DNA from: Climacium dendroides
Lineage: Eukaryota; Streptophyta; Bryopsida; Hypnales; Climaciaceae
Length of the DNA: 64,000 nucleotides
Assembly (NCBI GenBank): GCA_950106755.1
Contig: OX467090.1
Location: 13,577,489-13,641,488 of the forward strand
Reading direction: 5' to 3'
Position numbers and translations under genes: made by a program
Shown: piece by piece, positions 31,779 through 43,216 of the stretch
How the letters are laid out: every line of letters begins with the position of its first letter
Numbering within the stretch: position 1 is the stretch's first letter
Notes under the pieces: generated by a model
Database searches by the model: none
The model's input: the letters and a program-made list of their open reading frames with translations, nothing else
Told to the model about the DNA's origin: nothing

Positions 31779-32078
31779 GGAAGGAGTGGAATTACAACCC
31801 CAAACCAGGAAAGGAGAGGAAGCACCCAAAAAGACTCAGAAAACCAGAGTCTCAAGCTATTGACAGAATGCTGGTTGCAACCTCAACGCGCCACGAGTGC
31901 AAGTCTGTGCAAGTTGGGCCCATTCAGAGCCAACTTGGTGGCAGAGTTTGCGTGTCCAAGGAGGGGGCTATCTTCACAATCTTTCTACGACATTTCTGCC
32001 ACGCACCTCTAGAACATTAAAAAAGTGAGATTAACTCAATATTGAAAAGTGAGATCAACTCAATACCCCATAACATTG
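31779..32078. repeat. Dispersed segment R1, copy 1
   Basis: A segment with the phrases ATGCTGGTTGCA, GTTGGGCCCATTCAGAGCCA and GTTTGCGTGTCCA. It recurs at 41.08-41.36 kb and 55.57-55.78 kb, each time followed by a family-1 end (TTAACCCTC). Weak open frames are not conserved between the copies. Confidence 0.7.
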
Positions 32079-32197
32079 TTAACCCTCCAATGTTGAGGAT
32101 TGCGTCCGATGGATGATCTCTCTATGTAGGACAGAAGTGCAACTATTCATCCTCGGAATTTTGCAAGAAAAAGGGAGGTCTTCTATAGTAGTTTGCA
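32079..32197. mobile_element. Family-1 MITE, truncated
   Basis: Starts TTAACCCTCCAATGTTGAGG and has GGACAGAAGTGCAACTATTC. It is cut off after TAGTAGTTTG, where the next repeat (32203) begins. Confidence 0.65.
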
Positions 32198-32202
32198 TGT
32201 TC

Positions 32203-32565
32203 AATCGCCACAAAACAAAGCCCTTGCACTTCTTTGAGCATAAAATTCTCTATTTGTATCAATAACACAACCTCTCATAGCAACGAACCCGCACATAGCA
32301 ATGAAGCCCTTGCACTCTTTTGTGCATGAAAAATGTTTTTAAAAATTAAAAGATTCAAAAATTATTTTTACTTTTATTATATCCATGGCAATAACATTAG
32401 GCACACTAGTCATGTTTGAAGGCTTCAAGTAGTGATGATTGTATCATTTTCCTAATCCCTAATTTTGGCCCATTCTTTTGGCACTATGGGGCCAAATTGC
32501 ACCATTTTAAATACATGTATACCTTTCACCAAATAAAAGTAGTCATTTTTTGCTAGAAATATTTC
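32203..32565. repeat. Repeat shared with the right edge of the window
   Basis: Matches 63636-64000 nearly base for base, starting CGCCACAAAACAAAGCCC. The match may continue past the window edge. No coding capacity. Confidence 0.8.
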
Positions 32566-32779
32566 ATTTCAATTAAAAATATGGATGAGATTGCTAGATT
32601 TGGATGAAAAAGTGCATGGATATGATTGATGAATGTTTTTTGGTTTAAAAGATGAATGAATGTAGCAATACAATGATCCACCAAATTGTAAGTGATCACC
32701 ACCTTGGCACTTTCCCAAAAAGTAAAACTAAAAGGTTGCCTAATTTACATGAACATTGTTAACTACCTCATCCTTCTTT

Positions 32780-33479
32780 GAGTACTAGAGAAGTCATCAT
32801 TTTAGAATATTCCATGCTCCTTCTAAAGTGCACTATCTTGTATTTCTACTCAAAAGATGATAATTCCTCACATAAATAGACATGATGAGGCAAAGTACAA
32901 TAGGAGTTCACAAGCTAAATTAAACTCAAATCTACTTCCCGGGTATCCTAGTGCCAATTAAAATCATCAAAGAAGAAGGTAACTTCAATATATTTATAAG
33001 GAATTCACCCAAAGTTGTAGATCTTTAGACAAGACTCCAGTGGAACTATGCAACTTTTAAGCAACATTAAAGTCAATTTGTAATAATCACTTCCCTTGGT
33101 AGAAGGAAATCAACAGTTTAGAATCATCCACAAATTCAATTATTTGAATTATAATTCTTCTAACATCATTTATATGTGTTGTACATCATAACCAAAATAG
33201 TATTTGTCTGCAAAATCCTTTGACTCCCACTATGGGACACAGTTCACCTAGATGGCCTATAAAGCTTCTCAAACTACACTAAAAAGTGAACCATAAAGAA
33301 CTTAAAGGAAAAATAAGATTTCTCCAAGAAACTAGTATAATAGAACGAACATGGTATCTCAACAATAATGTCTTCATTATAAACAAAAGGAAACTCATTT
33401 CACATTCACAGTACATGGCAACATTTACTGAAAGACATTCTTCTCTTCCATGTATTTGATCATTTTTATGATCTTAAGT
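32780..33479 (-). repeat. 3' flank of kinase D
   Basis: A diverged copy of the flanks 3' of A, C and E. Non-coding. Confidence 0.5.
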
Positions 33480-34709
33480 CTTGTCCCAAAGGAAACCTTC
33501 TTTAATGCATTCTACTATTTCGTCAAAGGTGGGTCTTTCTTTTGGATTTGAATGCCAGCATCTCCTCAACAAAGTCTTGCTCCAAGGCTTGATCTCCTCG
33601 GGCAATGGAGGCCTACCCCCCTCAAAGAACCACATCATAGTTAGTCTTCTTTACACCTTCAAAAGGAAGTCGACCAGTGATTATTTCGTAGCAAGTCATA
33701 GCAAAGCTATAAACATCTGCTTCCTTGGTGAACAAATCAGGTGTGATATTGCGATCTTTCACACCTTGCAATATCTAGGGGCTCTCCAAAACGCTGTCTC
33801 CACCACTTCGACCGAGCACTCGCAGTCTGCTACTCGACAAACATAATAGGGTGAACCACGATAATATCAGTAGTGCATGTAGTGCATGTATGAGTACACT
33901 GGAGGCTTTGAGGTCCCTGTGGACAATGTTGTCCTGGTGCAAGCCCTTCATCCCTTCTGCAATCCAGAGCATGTTCCGTTCAAGTTCCCAGTCAGAGAAA
34001 GGAGCACAGAATTGGTGGTTGTTGCGCTCCATTCTCTTGTCAATGAGCTTCCGCAAGTCCCCTGCACATCGACGCATCTGGAATGCAAACCTCCCGTTCA
34101 TCACCACCGTGCCACCAAGGAGAACATGACCCCGTAGGAAAATATCAACCAGGGACATCCTTTGAGCATTGCTGGAGGCCATTGCTTTTGAAGGTCTAGC
34201 ACCGATGATGAGCCCTCCTTGAACACCTTCAACACGGACTTGAACGAAGATCCCGCGCTTCGAAGATTTCCGCCTGACCTCCCTCGACAATCTTCTTGCC
34301 CAACACTAAAGGATCAGGATAGTTCATAAAGAAGAAGTTCGGTTGCGGAAACTGCCTCCGCAGGCTTGTCAAAATCTTGCTGTTGGTCAAATGAGCTTTC
34401 CCCTCCTCTCCGCCACTGGAGTCCCCTGCTTCACTCAACCCCTTCTCTCCGCCATTGGAGTCCTCTGCTACACTCAACCCCTTCTCTCCGCCACTGGAGT
34501 CCTCTGCTTCACTCAGAGGCTGCTGGACCTCACTCCAATGGTCTTTCGAAGCGGCGATCTCGAAATCGAGGTCTGTTTCATACTCAGACTTGCTTTGTAA
34601 CAGTCCTTCGATGCGTGTGGAATGATACAGACGAGGAGGAGGGGGACGCAGAGCATGCGCAATTGCAGGATGTGTTTCCCAGTTCAACACTCTCGTGCTT
34701 TTCTGCCAT
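33480..34709 (-). pseudogene. Frameshifted kinase pseudogene, copy D
   Basis: Homologous to A from the conserved ATG (34709). Damage seen: loss of two bases near codon 28 (the SSSSVYH region); a further frame change near 34250, between EGGQAEIFEA and the VLKVF region; and a one-base loss in APEIL (APRYCKV then stop near 33775). Extra bases lie in the DVVLRGDRP region. HRDLKASS has lost the catalytic-loop Asn, and DYE has become DCE. The N-terminal linker is lengthened by a 39-bp in-frame repeat (34403-34517). This copy is not expected to give a kinase. Confidence 0.85.
34403..34517 (-). repeat. 39-bp in-frame tandem repeat in kinase D
   Basis: Three units spaced exactly 39 bp (CTCTCCGCCA at 34406, 34445 and 34484). 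They encode a 13-residue motif like EDSSGGEKGLSEA. Kinases A, C and E have a single copy. Confidence 0.9.
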
Positions 34710-35115
34710 CACGAATCCCCCAACTACGGAATTTTCACAACGCAAACAACACCTCGGAACACCAAGAATTGGCTACAGTAAATGCTACACAACGGATTTC
34801 TTTGTATATTCCCGAAGGTGGAAACAACCCCCTGTTGTTGTGCACAAACGCCGATCGAAATCCAAATCCAAATCAGTACCTATCGACGAGGAGCGAGATC
34901 GGCGTTGGTGCGCTCCTTGCAAAACAATCTCTCCAGGCAAGCTTGCTAACCCCAACCCCAACCCCAGTCTCCCAGGCGAGCCCTCAGTCACCTCACTGAT
35001 CGCCCACAAGTTAACACTCACGTCGTAGGCGTCAACAGCTTCATCACCTCAAGCAGTGACTTCCAGCGCATCTCCACCAGCGGCAGAAATCAGATGCACG
35101 AAATCACCATTAGTA

Positions 35116-35380
35116 ATGAGCAATCCTTGGTGCCAAGTCGGCAGCTCCTGCTACCCATCTGCATCCAGCCTCGTTTTCGAGAAGTCCCAAGGCTTGCAGA
35201 CATTTCTGCATTTCTGCAGACAACTCGACTTGGTCAGCCGTCCTGGAGCCGAATCTGCCGCCCTATAACTTAGCATTGTTGGGCCTTCAGGATGTAGCAT
35301 TGAAAGGACAGCATAACACGTCGTGCCATGTACGTGACCAGATTCGCGAGGTATGGATCACTGTTTGGGGATAGTTTTTC
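35116..35380 (+). pseudogene. MSNP frame, repeat copy 2, broken
   Basis: Aligned with 25839-26108. It starts MSNPWCQVGSSCYPSASS and loses the frame after SQGL through small deletions. A duplication of CATTTCTGCA is visible near 35200. Confidence 0.5.
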
Positions 35381-35408
35381 AGCTTTACTACTGTAGCTAT
35401 TTTTTCTT

Positions 35409-35827
35409 TTAACCCTTAAAGGACGAATTGGTGACCATGGAAATCATCCATTTCTTCTTAAACAAGAGTGTTGAACAACACACCGCAAGCGCTTCCGTTA
35501 GGAAGAGAGGCTGATTTCACACTACATAAACCACCTATCACTGCGAGGTATCAAACAAGCAACCACTCTATTTAGTTTGGGTACCTTACTACCATCATCC
35601 AGAAGTTTAGGGTCCTCTCGAATCAAAGAAATCATCCATTTTGAATCCGTGGGAGTCATTGGTCAAAAAAATTCAAGAGCACTCATTGGAAGTCAAAGTA
35701 CTTTAGAAGATCCATCTCCCCTTTCCACACAAAATTATGAGCACAAATAGTTGTACTTCTGTTCTCCATCAAAAGATTTTTTGTCATCTATCAATATGAA
35801 ATGTTCGCGGTAACATTCAAGGGTTAA
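35409..35827. mobile_element. MITE-like element, family 1, unit 2
   Basis: Begins TTAACCCTTAAAGGACGAAT and ends CATTCAAGGGTTAA. It sits at the same place as 26141-26565 in unit 1, so insertion predates the duplication. Confidence 0.75.
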
Positions 35828-38800
35828 TTCCCATTTTGGACCGTTTTTTCAAGTATGGAGTTTGGTTATTTTCTCTATTTTTTACTCCAAATAGAAGTTT
35901 TATAGATCTTTTAACAAGTTTCTTTGATGATTTCTTCAAATTGCAAATGGAAATTTTCCCAATTCCACCACCTAACTTTGAACTTGCTATTGATTTTTTT
36001 TAAACATTGGTATGGATATGTTAATGGATATAACAATCTTTAATCTCTCACTTTAAAAAGAAAAAAATATATTTGCCTATTTTGTATCCGATGGGTCATT
36101 GCAATTCTTTAAAGTTAACAAATTTACAATGTTTGGGTGCAAAAAAATAACAACAAACCAAGGGATAATCTATATGATTGTACTTTCATCAACTCACTTT
36201 GAAAAAACAAAGAAACATATGACAAGGTCTTAGCAAGAAATATATATCTTCCCACTGTTGTTCCTAGTTAGAGGAGGAGGATTCTTGTCTTTATTGTAAT
36301 TCAAATGTGATTCTTAAGTCCCTACTTACTTGCAATGATAATTCAATAGCACCCTTCAAGACTGTGAATTAATGAATGAATGTCCTACCATATATAAACA
36401 ACAAAACATGCATATTTATATTCATCAAATTCACAAAATCATCATGTCTACAAATGCTTAGAATGGTGGATGTGTCAATGAAAAAAAAATCATTTCAAAT
36501 GTAAGAACACTTGCTCAGATCATTGAAAAAATGTTCAAATGGTTGGTAGTTTATTTCACTAGTGCTTGGCATGGCTGTGCACCACTGTTGATGATTTGGC
36601 CTAGTCTCATTTTCTGGCTAATGATATTTATAAGTCTTGAAGAATTCACCCTCACTCTATTGAAATTCCACATTGTTGTATATGTTCATTGGATATTGAT
36701 TCTCATGTAAAAGAAGAGTTTGCCTTTTCTATTTTGGTGATATAAGGTAAGATTGGATATTTCTTTTGTAATCCATAATTTTACACAAGGCGATTCATAA
36801 GACTGATACCGAGTTCTCTGATGGCACAAAGCAGTTCAAGAATTTCATTTGTGGAATTCTCAAAGATCATTTTGGCTTCTAGTACTATGATTTGTCAGCT
36901 TATTATTAAGGTGTTCCAACTCACTTAGCCGAGGGTAGAACGAGGACACGAGGTTTCGAGATTTAGGTTGCTGGATGATCCGTGTTTGAGTGTATATTTT
37001 CTGAGTCGCAGAAGCCACAAGAATTCCTGAAGATGCCTACTGATGGGCACAAATCAGTGGACATGCACATTGCAATGACTGACTTCTGTTGGAAATGTCC
37101 TCGAGAGGTCACTTAGAGATTTCTTTCTCGTTAGTCCGCGGTCCGTTTTCGTGTCGGTCGGAATGCATCGTCAGAAACTTCAAAACACATCGTGTCACGG
37201 TCTGACAGTGAAAGTATTTGAACGAATGTTCTGTTTCCACTCACACAGCTTCATTTCACGGTTCTTGCATTCACATTCATGAAGTGGTCAAGGAACTCTG
37301 GTTTCAATCAGTGCCGAAGGAAAGGAAGCACCTTGATTTCTTGCTCCCGTATATTTACTGTTGTCTTGAGCAGTGTACGAATGAGATCAATAGCCATGCC
37401 CTCGGGCTCACACAACGAGGTGGACAATTGGATTTATTCCAGAAGATGAACCAAAGCACCACTTCATTCCTCGCGAGAACAATGCGCAGTAACTTCTTCG
37501 AGTTTCAATATTGAAAAACCTTCTTAATTGCATCTTCATTCAACAATAAGAAAGAAGCACCTCTTCCTCTCGTACAAGAGTCGGATCATCCGCTTCATAG
37601 CTAGGTAGAAAGCTCGGAAATAGCCTCCTGCATCACTGAAACTGTTCTTTGAACAGCAACGGCCGGACCATTCAAGAATGAGAGCAGCACATACATACTC
37701 AAAGTTTACCGAATGCAGTCTAGTGCACAAGGATGGCGCCCGACCAGAGACACTCGAATCTAGGGTAAAGAAGTACGAGTCACCCTAAGGAGAGATTCAC
37801 GACTTCAAGACACGAAGAAAAGGAGTCACACAAATTGCACTTCAATCTGGAACAATAAGGGGAACGAATTAATTAGGAATTCTCCCTTCGACGAGGTCGA
37901 CATTAAATTCCAAACGTATTCGCAACTAACACAATGTCGATCAATGCCTTGACTCACTGCAAGTGCGCACCTGCGACCTCGCCGAACCTTTGATGAGGTC
38001 CAAAATACAGTGCGCATCTGCATTAAAAGATGCTAAACCTAAGAACGACGGAGGAATCGGATTTTCAACACAAATCTTCAATTGGTAATTTTGAAGATTG
38101 GATTTTTCTATAGCATTGCATATGTAACAAAACTATCAGCCTCTACTTGTCAAATCACTCTTTTGATAGCCATGGCACTTAAAGGGTTAGACACTTGGGC
38201 CTCATGACATGGTATACCATATTATTTAGAGTGAACTTCTATCTACAAAAGTTAGTAAAATTATGTAAAATAGACAAAAGTAATTCTAGAATTTTACAAA
38301 GAAGTGTATGATGTTTGCAAGAGGAGATTCAAAATTCTTGGCCAAAAAAATTTCATGAAGAAGCTTATGAAATGATTGGGAGGCTATTTTCCATCTTTCC
38401 AAAATCTAATTTTAGCAATCAACTTCACCATTTTGGATTAACAAGGCAACATCTACTCCTAAAATTGAGTTCCTCCCTACACATTTAGAAATGAAAGCAT
38501 TGCCAAATTCAATAGAAGCAATTCCAAGAACTTCAATTTTTTGGGTGGTTTCAACACCTCAAGAAAGTTCGCCTTTCAAAAGATGATAATTCCTCACATA
38601 AACAAATAGAATGAGGCAAACTACGATGAAAGTATACAACCTAGAATAAACTCAAATCTACTCCATTAGTATCCTAGTGTCAATATAAATCATCAAAGAG
38701 AAAGGTACAATCAACATACAAGGAAGTCACCCAAAGTTGTAGTTCCTTAGAAAAGGCTCTAAAGGAACTTTACAACTATGAAGCGACTGTAAAGCCAAGT

Positions 38801-39140
38801 TCTAACAATTACTTTCCATAGTAGAAGGGGGGACAATATTTTGGGGTCATCCAAAAGTTCATTTACTTGAACTCATTGTAATTCTTCTTACATCATTAAT
38901 ATGTGTTGTACATCATAGTGTAACAAAGATAGTATTCGTTTTACAAATTCTTTGACCCTCAGTATAGGACATGGTTCATCTACAATGCCCAAAAAGTTTT
39001 TTAAAGTGTGCACTAGAAAGTAAACCATAAAGAGTTCAATGGAAGAATAAGATTTCCCAAAGAAACCAACACAACATAAAGATCATGGGACCTCAACAAC
39101 AAGTATGTTTATTACAAGCAAAATGAAACTCAATTCAAAT
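35828..39140. repeat. Non-coding part of unit 2
   Basis: Aligned with 26566-29390. It includes 37612-38258, which is missing from unit 1 and contains the uninterrupted target sequence of the CACTA insertion (about 37666). Positions 37680-37935 match 52975-53235. No gene is supported. Confidence 0.6.
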
Positions 39141-40373
39141 TTACATCAAATTGCAACACTCACTAAAAGATACGTCTTTGTTTACAGGATATTTAATGAA
39201 TTCCATTATTTCCATAAAGTCAGGTCTTTTTTTGGGATTCGAATGCCAACATCTCCTCAACAAAGTCTTGATCCAAGGCTTAGTCTTCTTAGGCAACAGA
39301 GGCCTATCCCCTTGAAGAACCACATCGTAGTCATTTGTCATGACACCCTCAAAAGGAAGCTTACCAGTGATCATTTCATAGCAAGTCATGGCAAAGCTGT
39401 AGACATCCGCTTCCTTGGTGAATAAATCAGGTGTGAGATTGCGATCTTTCACACCTTGCAATATTTCCGGAGCTCTCCAAAACGCAGTCCCCACCACTCC
39501 CACCGAGCACTCGTAGTCTGCTACTAGACAAGTATACGAACCACGACTGAGATAAGTAGACGAACCTTGCTTGAGTGAAACGAGATCGTCGAACCATTGC
39601 TCTCGTACTGGAGTTCGTATTGGCTGTATGAGTACATTCGAAGCTTTGAGATCCCTGTGGACAATGTTGTCCTCGTGCAAGCCATTCATCCCGAGTGCAA
39701 TATAATACATGTTCAGTTTAAGTTCCCAATCAGAGAAAGGAGCACGAAATTGGTGGTTGTTGCGCTCCATTCTCTGGTCAATGAGCTTCCGCAAGTCCCC
39801 TGTACATCGACGCATCTGGAATGCAAACCTCCCGTTCATCACCACCGTGCCAGTGACGACCGGAGAACATCCCATCCAAGGATTGTACTCGTTATGACAA
39901 TTGTTGAGCATTCCTACAGGCCATTGCTTTTGAAGGTCCAGCACCGATGAGCCCTCCTTGAACACCTTCAACACGTACTTGTACGAAGCTCCCCTATACT
40001 ACGCTTCGAAGATTTCCGCTTGACCTCCCTCGGCAATCTTTTGGCCCAGCACTAAAGAATGAAAACTTTGGCGAAAGAAATGGCCCGTTTGCGGAAACTG
40101 TCTCCGCAGACTCAGCACAATCTCTTCGTTAGTCAGATGAGCTTTCTCCTTCTCTCCGCTACTGGAGTCCTCTACCACACTCGAAGGTTGCTGGAGCTCA
40201 CTCCAATGGTCTTTCGAAGCGGCGATCTCAAAATCGAGGACTGTTTCATAGTCAGATTTGCTTTGTACCAGTCCCTCAATGCGTGTGGAATGATACACAG
40301 ATGAGGAGGAGGGGGATGCAAACCAATTGCAGGATGTGTTACCTATTTCGACAACCTTGTGGTTTCCTGCCAT
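39141..40373 (-). pseudogene. Kinase copy E, one in-frame TAG only
   Basis: The conserved ATG is at 40373 and the frame runs to 39141 with a single interruption, TAG at codon 125 (39999-40001), right after AEGGQAEIFEA. The upstream 124 codons and downstream 285 codons are otherwise open and alignable with A. Seen: VLKVFKEGSS (VAIK Lys), HRDLKASN, VADYECSVGVVGTAFWRAPEIL and CWHSNPKKRPDF. If the stop is honoured, the kinase domain is lost after the glycine loop. The same stop in copy C shows that it predates the C/E duplication. Alternatives are a downstream-initiated protein without the ATP-anchoring Lys, or readthrough; the sequence after the stop (TATAGG) does not resemble known leaky contexts. 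Confidence 0.8.
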
Positions 40374-41050
40374 CGGGACTTCGCCAACTGCTGGGTTTTC
40401 ACAACTCAAACAGCACCTCTGAACACGACCAAGTTTTTACAGCAAATGGTTGCAGAAGTGGGTTTATTTCCAAGGGTGAAAATAAAATCTTGTTGTTGCG
40501 CGTGCACAGAGATCGATCGAAATCCAAATCCAAATCCAAACCAAAACCTACCGATGAGAGCGGCGTGAGTGCCCGTCTTGCAAGCAATCTCTCCAGAAAC
40601 CCCAAACCTCAGCCTACCAAGAGAGACCTCAATAATTGCAAGGATCGTCCACACGCATCGCCCCCGCCGAAGGCGACAAGAGCTTCAACGGCTCAACAAG
40701 TGACTCGCAGAGGCGTCACAACTCACAAAGCTCTTCTAAACCAGACAAAGAACCAAATGTGCGCTAGAGCAAACTGAAGCAAGAGTGCCAAACAAGGCTG
40801 ACACAAACCAGGAGAAATCGAAAACGACTAAGCTTGGTGAAGGCCTGGTTCGTCTCTCCGACACCACAGTGAGCGGCCTTGTTATCCACAGAGCAGATGC
40901 GCACGAAAATCAACGCAGTGTTTTGTTTTTTCTTATCATCTTGGAGAAGGAATTTTTAATTTAGTCGGGTTTTTTTGTTTCAGTTCTCATGCGAATGATG
41001 CTTGGTGATGTCCATATCTTTTCTTTTCTTTTTCCAGAATAAACCAGCAA
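40374..41050 (-). promoter_or_regulatory. 5' flank of kinase E
   Basis: Near-identical to 30624-31320. Probable former leader and promoter. Confidence 0.4.
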
Positions 41051-41057
41051 GCCCATG

Positions 41058-42094
41058 AGCCCATTGCCTAGAAAAGGAGTGGAATTACAACCCCAAATTG
41101 GAGAGGGAGAGGACCCGGAAAGACTCAGAAAACCAGAATCTCCAACTAAGTATCCCATTGACAGGATGCTGGTTGCACCCTCAACGCGTCCCGAGAACAA
41201 GTCTCTGCAAGTTGGGCCCATTCAGAGCCAACTTGGTGGCAGAGTTTGCGTGTCCAGGGAAGGGACTATCTCCACAATTTCTGCCACGCACCTTCTAGAA
41301 CATTAAAAAAGTGAGATTGACTCAATATTGAAAAATGAGATCAACTCAATACTCCATAACATTGTTAACCCTCCAATGTTGAGGATTGCATCTAATGGAT
41401 GACAGAGGATGTCTCTATGTAGGACAAAAGTGTTTGGAATGGAGGCATTTTGGCTACTAGTACTATGATTTGTGAGCTTATGACAGGGTTTCGAGATTTG
41501 GGTGCTGGATGATCCATGTTGGATTGTATTTTTTTTGAGTCGCAGAACCCACAAGATTTCATCTCCTTCATCCGCGGTCCGTCTTAGTGTTGCTCGGAAT
41601 GCATCGTCAGAAACTTCAAAATATATGGTATCGATTTTGAACGAATGTTATGTTTCCACTCACACAGCTTCATTTCACGCTTCTTGCATTCACGTTCATG
41701 AAGTGGTCAAGGAACTCTGGTTTCAATCCGTGCCGAAGGGAAAGGAAGGACCTTGATTTCTGGCGCCCGTATTTTTACTGTTGTCATCAGCAGTGTACGA
41801 ATAGCCATGCCCTCGGGCTCACACAACGAGGTGGAGGATTGGATCATTCCATAAGATGAACCGAAGCACCACTTCATTCCTCACGAGAACAATGCGCAGC
41901 AACTAATGATGACTTAGACTTCGAGTTCCAATTTTGAAAAACCTTCTTGATTGCATCTTCATTCAACAAAAAGAAAGAAGCACCACTTCCTCCCGTACAA
42001 GAGTCGGATCATCCACTTCATAGGTAGAAAGCTCAGAAGTAGCCTCCTGCATCACTCAAACTGATCTTTGAATAGCAACGGCCAGGTTTCTTCG
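41058..42094. repeat. Third, rearranged partial copy of the duplicated unit
   Basis: Segment R1 (41.08-41.36 kb) is followed by a short family-1 end (41365-41433). The text then jumps to sequence equivalent to 27.76 and 36.87 kb, continuing to the CACTA insertion at 42095. The last 150 bases match 37521-37665 closely. Confidence 0.75.
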
Positions 42095-42110
42095 CACTGG
42101 GAGCTTTCAG

Positions 42111-42200
42111 GGCGTTAGGGCGTTAGGGCGGGCGATAGGGCGGGCGTTAACGTGGGAAGGGGGAGCCCCCCATTAGCGCCCCCTTAGCAACTAACGCCCA
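42111..42200. repeat. GC-rich subterminal repeats of the CACTA left end
   Basis: Repeated GGGCGTTAG and GGGCG units, with a self-complementary GGGGGAGCCCCC and CTAACGCCC opposite GGGCGTTAG. This suits transposase-binding subterminal repeats and could also form hairpins or a G-quadruplex. Confidence 0.7.
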
Positions 42201-42324
42201 AGGTAGCTTAGAGCATTCCAATACGCACATTGACCGATATTGAAAAGTGCATCTTAACAACCAAGATTGCAAGAAACTCTTCATTGATTCGAACGAATCT
42301 AGTTTAGGGATAACGACGCAATAC

Positions 42325-43216
42325 CAGGCGGGTAGGACGACCCTTTCCCTTTTTGACTTGAAGACCCTCCATCTCTGCTTCAAACGAATCGATTGGAGAC
42401 TCCAACTCACTAACCTGCCAACACAAATATCCAAACAAAGATACATTACAGCTACGGAAAGACGCCAAGAACAACAGAAGCTGCGAACAACAAGAGGAGA
42501 TGACACATTCACTTCAACCTGTCTGAAGGGAAATTCTATCCTTAAACCAATACACACAACCTGGACAGAAGAATGTGGCAAAAATTAACAGACCATGTTG
42601 TTTCGTCAATCTCGTGAATCTCCTTTGGCTTTATCTCGTGGATCCTGCTAACAATCAAACACATCCACCACCAACTTAAGTGTAAGTGTTGAGTTGACTA
42701 CAGTATCGGATTTCCATAAATTCAACCATGATAACGTCAAACCAGTGTAAATCAGATAACCCCGCTAAAAATGTATCTCCATCACTGACTTCGTAGAAAT
42801 ATGGCCTACACTTAAACGAAGTAACACATTCGATATCTTCTTACATGCACGGTGCGCGATGGACTTCAAGGGCACAAAACATGTAAAAGTATAACACAAA
42901 GTAGGGACAAACCATTTTCGGTTGCTGGCCCAAGCTTCTTCAGAAAAATCTTTCGTTTAGTCTCTTTCTCGAACACTTGAAATCGTTGCTCTATCTGCTT
43001 TCGAGCCTCAAGGAGAACCTGTAACGCAAAACAAAACAATAGCACTACATTCAACCACATTGTACCTCAACAATCCAGCATCTAGACATATGTAGCAGTG
43101 TTCAAACTTACCATGACAATTCTACCAAACTTTGATTTCGATAGCTCCCCGTTGCCCCAATAGGCGTGCACAGGTCTTGATGCACAGAATTGTCGACAGA
43201 AGAGCGAAGAAGACAT
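42325..43216 (-). pseudogene. Captured NOT3 (CCR4-NOT subunit) exons behind a foreign N-terminal exon
   Basis: NOT3 is a scaffold subunit of the CCR4-NOT deadenylase. Two exons with good splice sites match its N-terminal coiled coil: 42913-43018 (LLEARKQIEQRFQVFEKETK) and 42325-42414 (VSELESPIDSFEAEMEGLQ, then VKKGKGRPTRL). The conserved stretch that normally separates them (DWLNNV region) and all later exons are missing. Upstream, 43112-43216 encodes MSSSLFCRQFCASRPVHAYW and 15 more residues, ends in GTAAGT and splices in phase 0 into the NOT3 exon; it does not resemble NOT3 and looks like an organelle-targeting start. A third open exon (from 42839, DIECVTSFKCRPYF) joins in phase through a 73-bp intron and would end at a TAA. 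Lying just inside a CACTA end, this is most likely a transduplicated gene fragment. Whether it is transcribed is unknown. Confidence 0.72.

Larger units (their letters stand above)
24603..41050. repeat. Two tandem copies of a roughly 9.3-9.8 kb unit
   Basis: Unit 1 holds kinase B, the MSNP frame, a family-1 MITE, non-coding DNA and kinase C (24.6 to about 32.2 kb). Unit 2 holds kinase D, the same elements and kinase E (33.5 to about 41.4 kb). Offsets are about 9.28 kb at B/D and 9.75 kb at C/E. Two differences are clear: a 452-bp element only in unit 1 (31324-31775), and about 650 bp of unit 2 (37612-38258) that is missing at 28501 in unit 1. Unit 2 also carries about 0.4 kb more in the 5' part of D. 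Confidence 0.85.
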
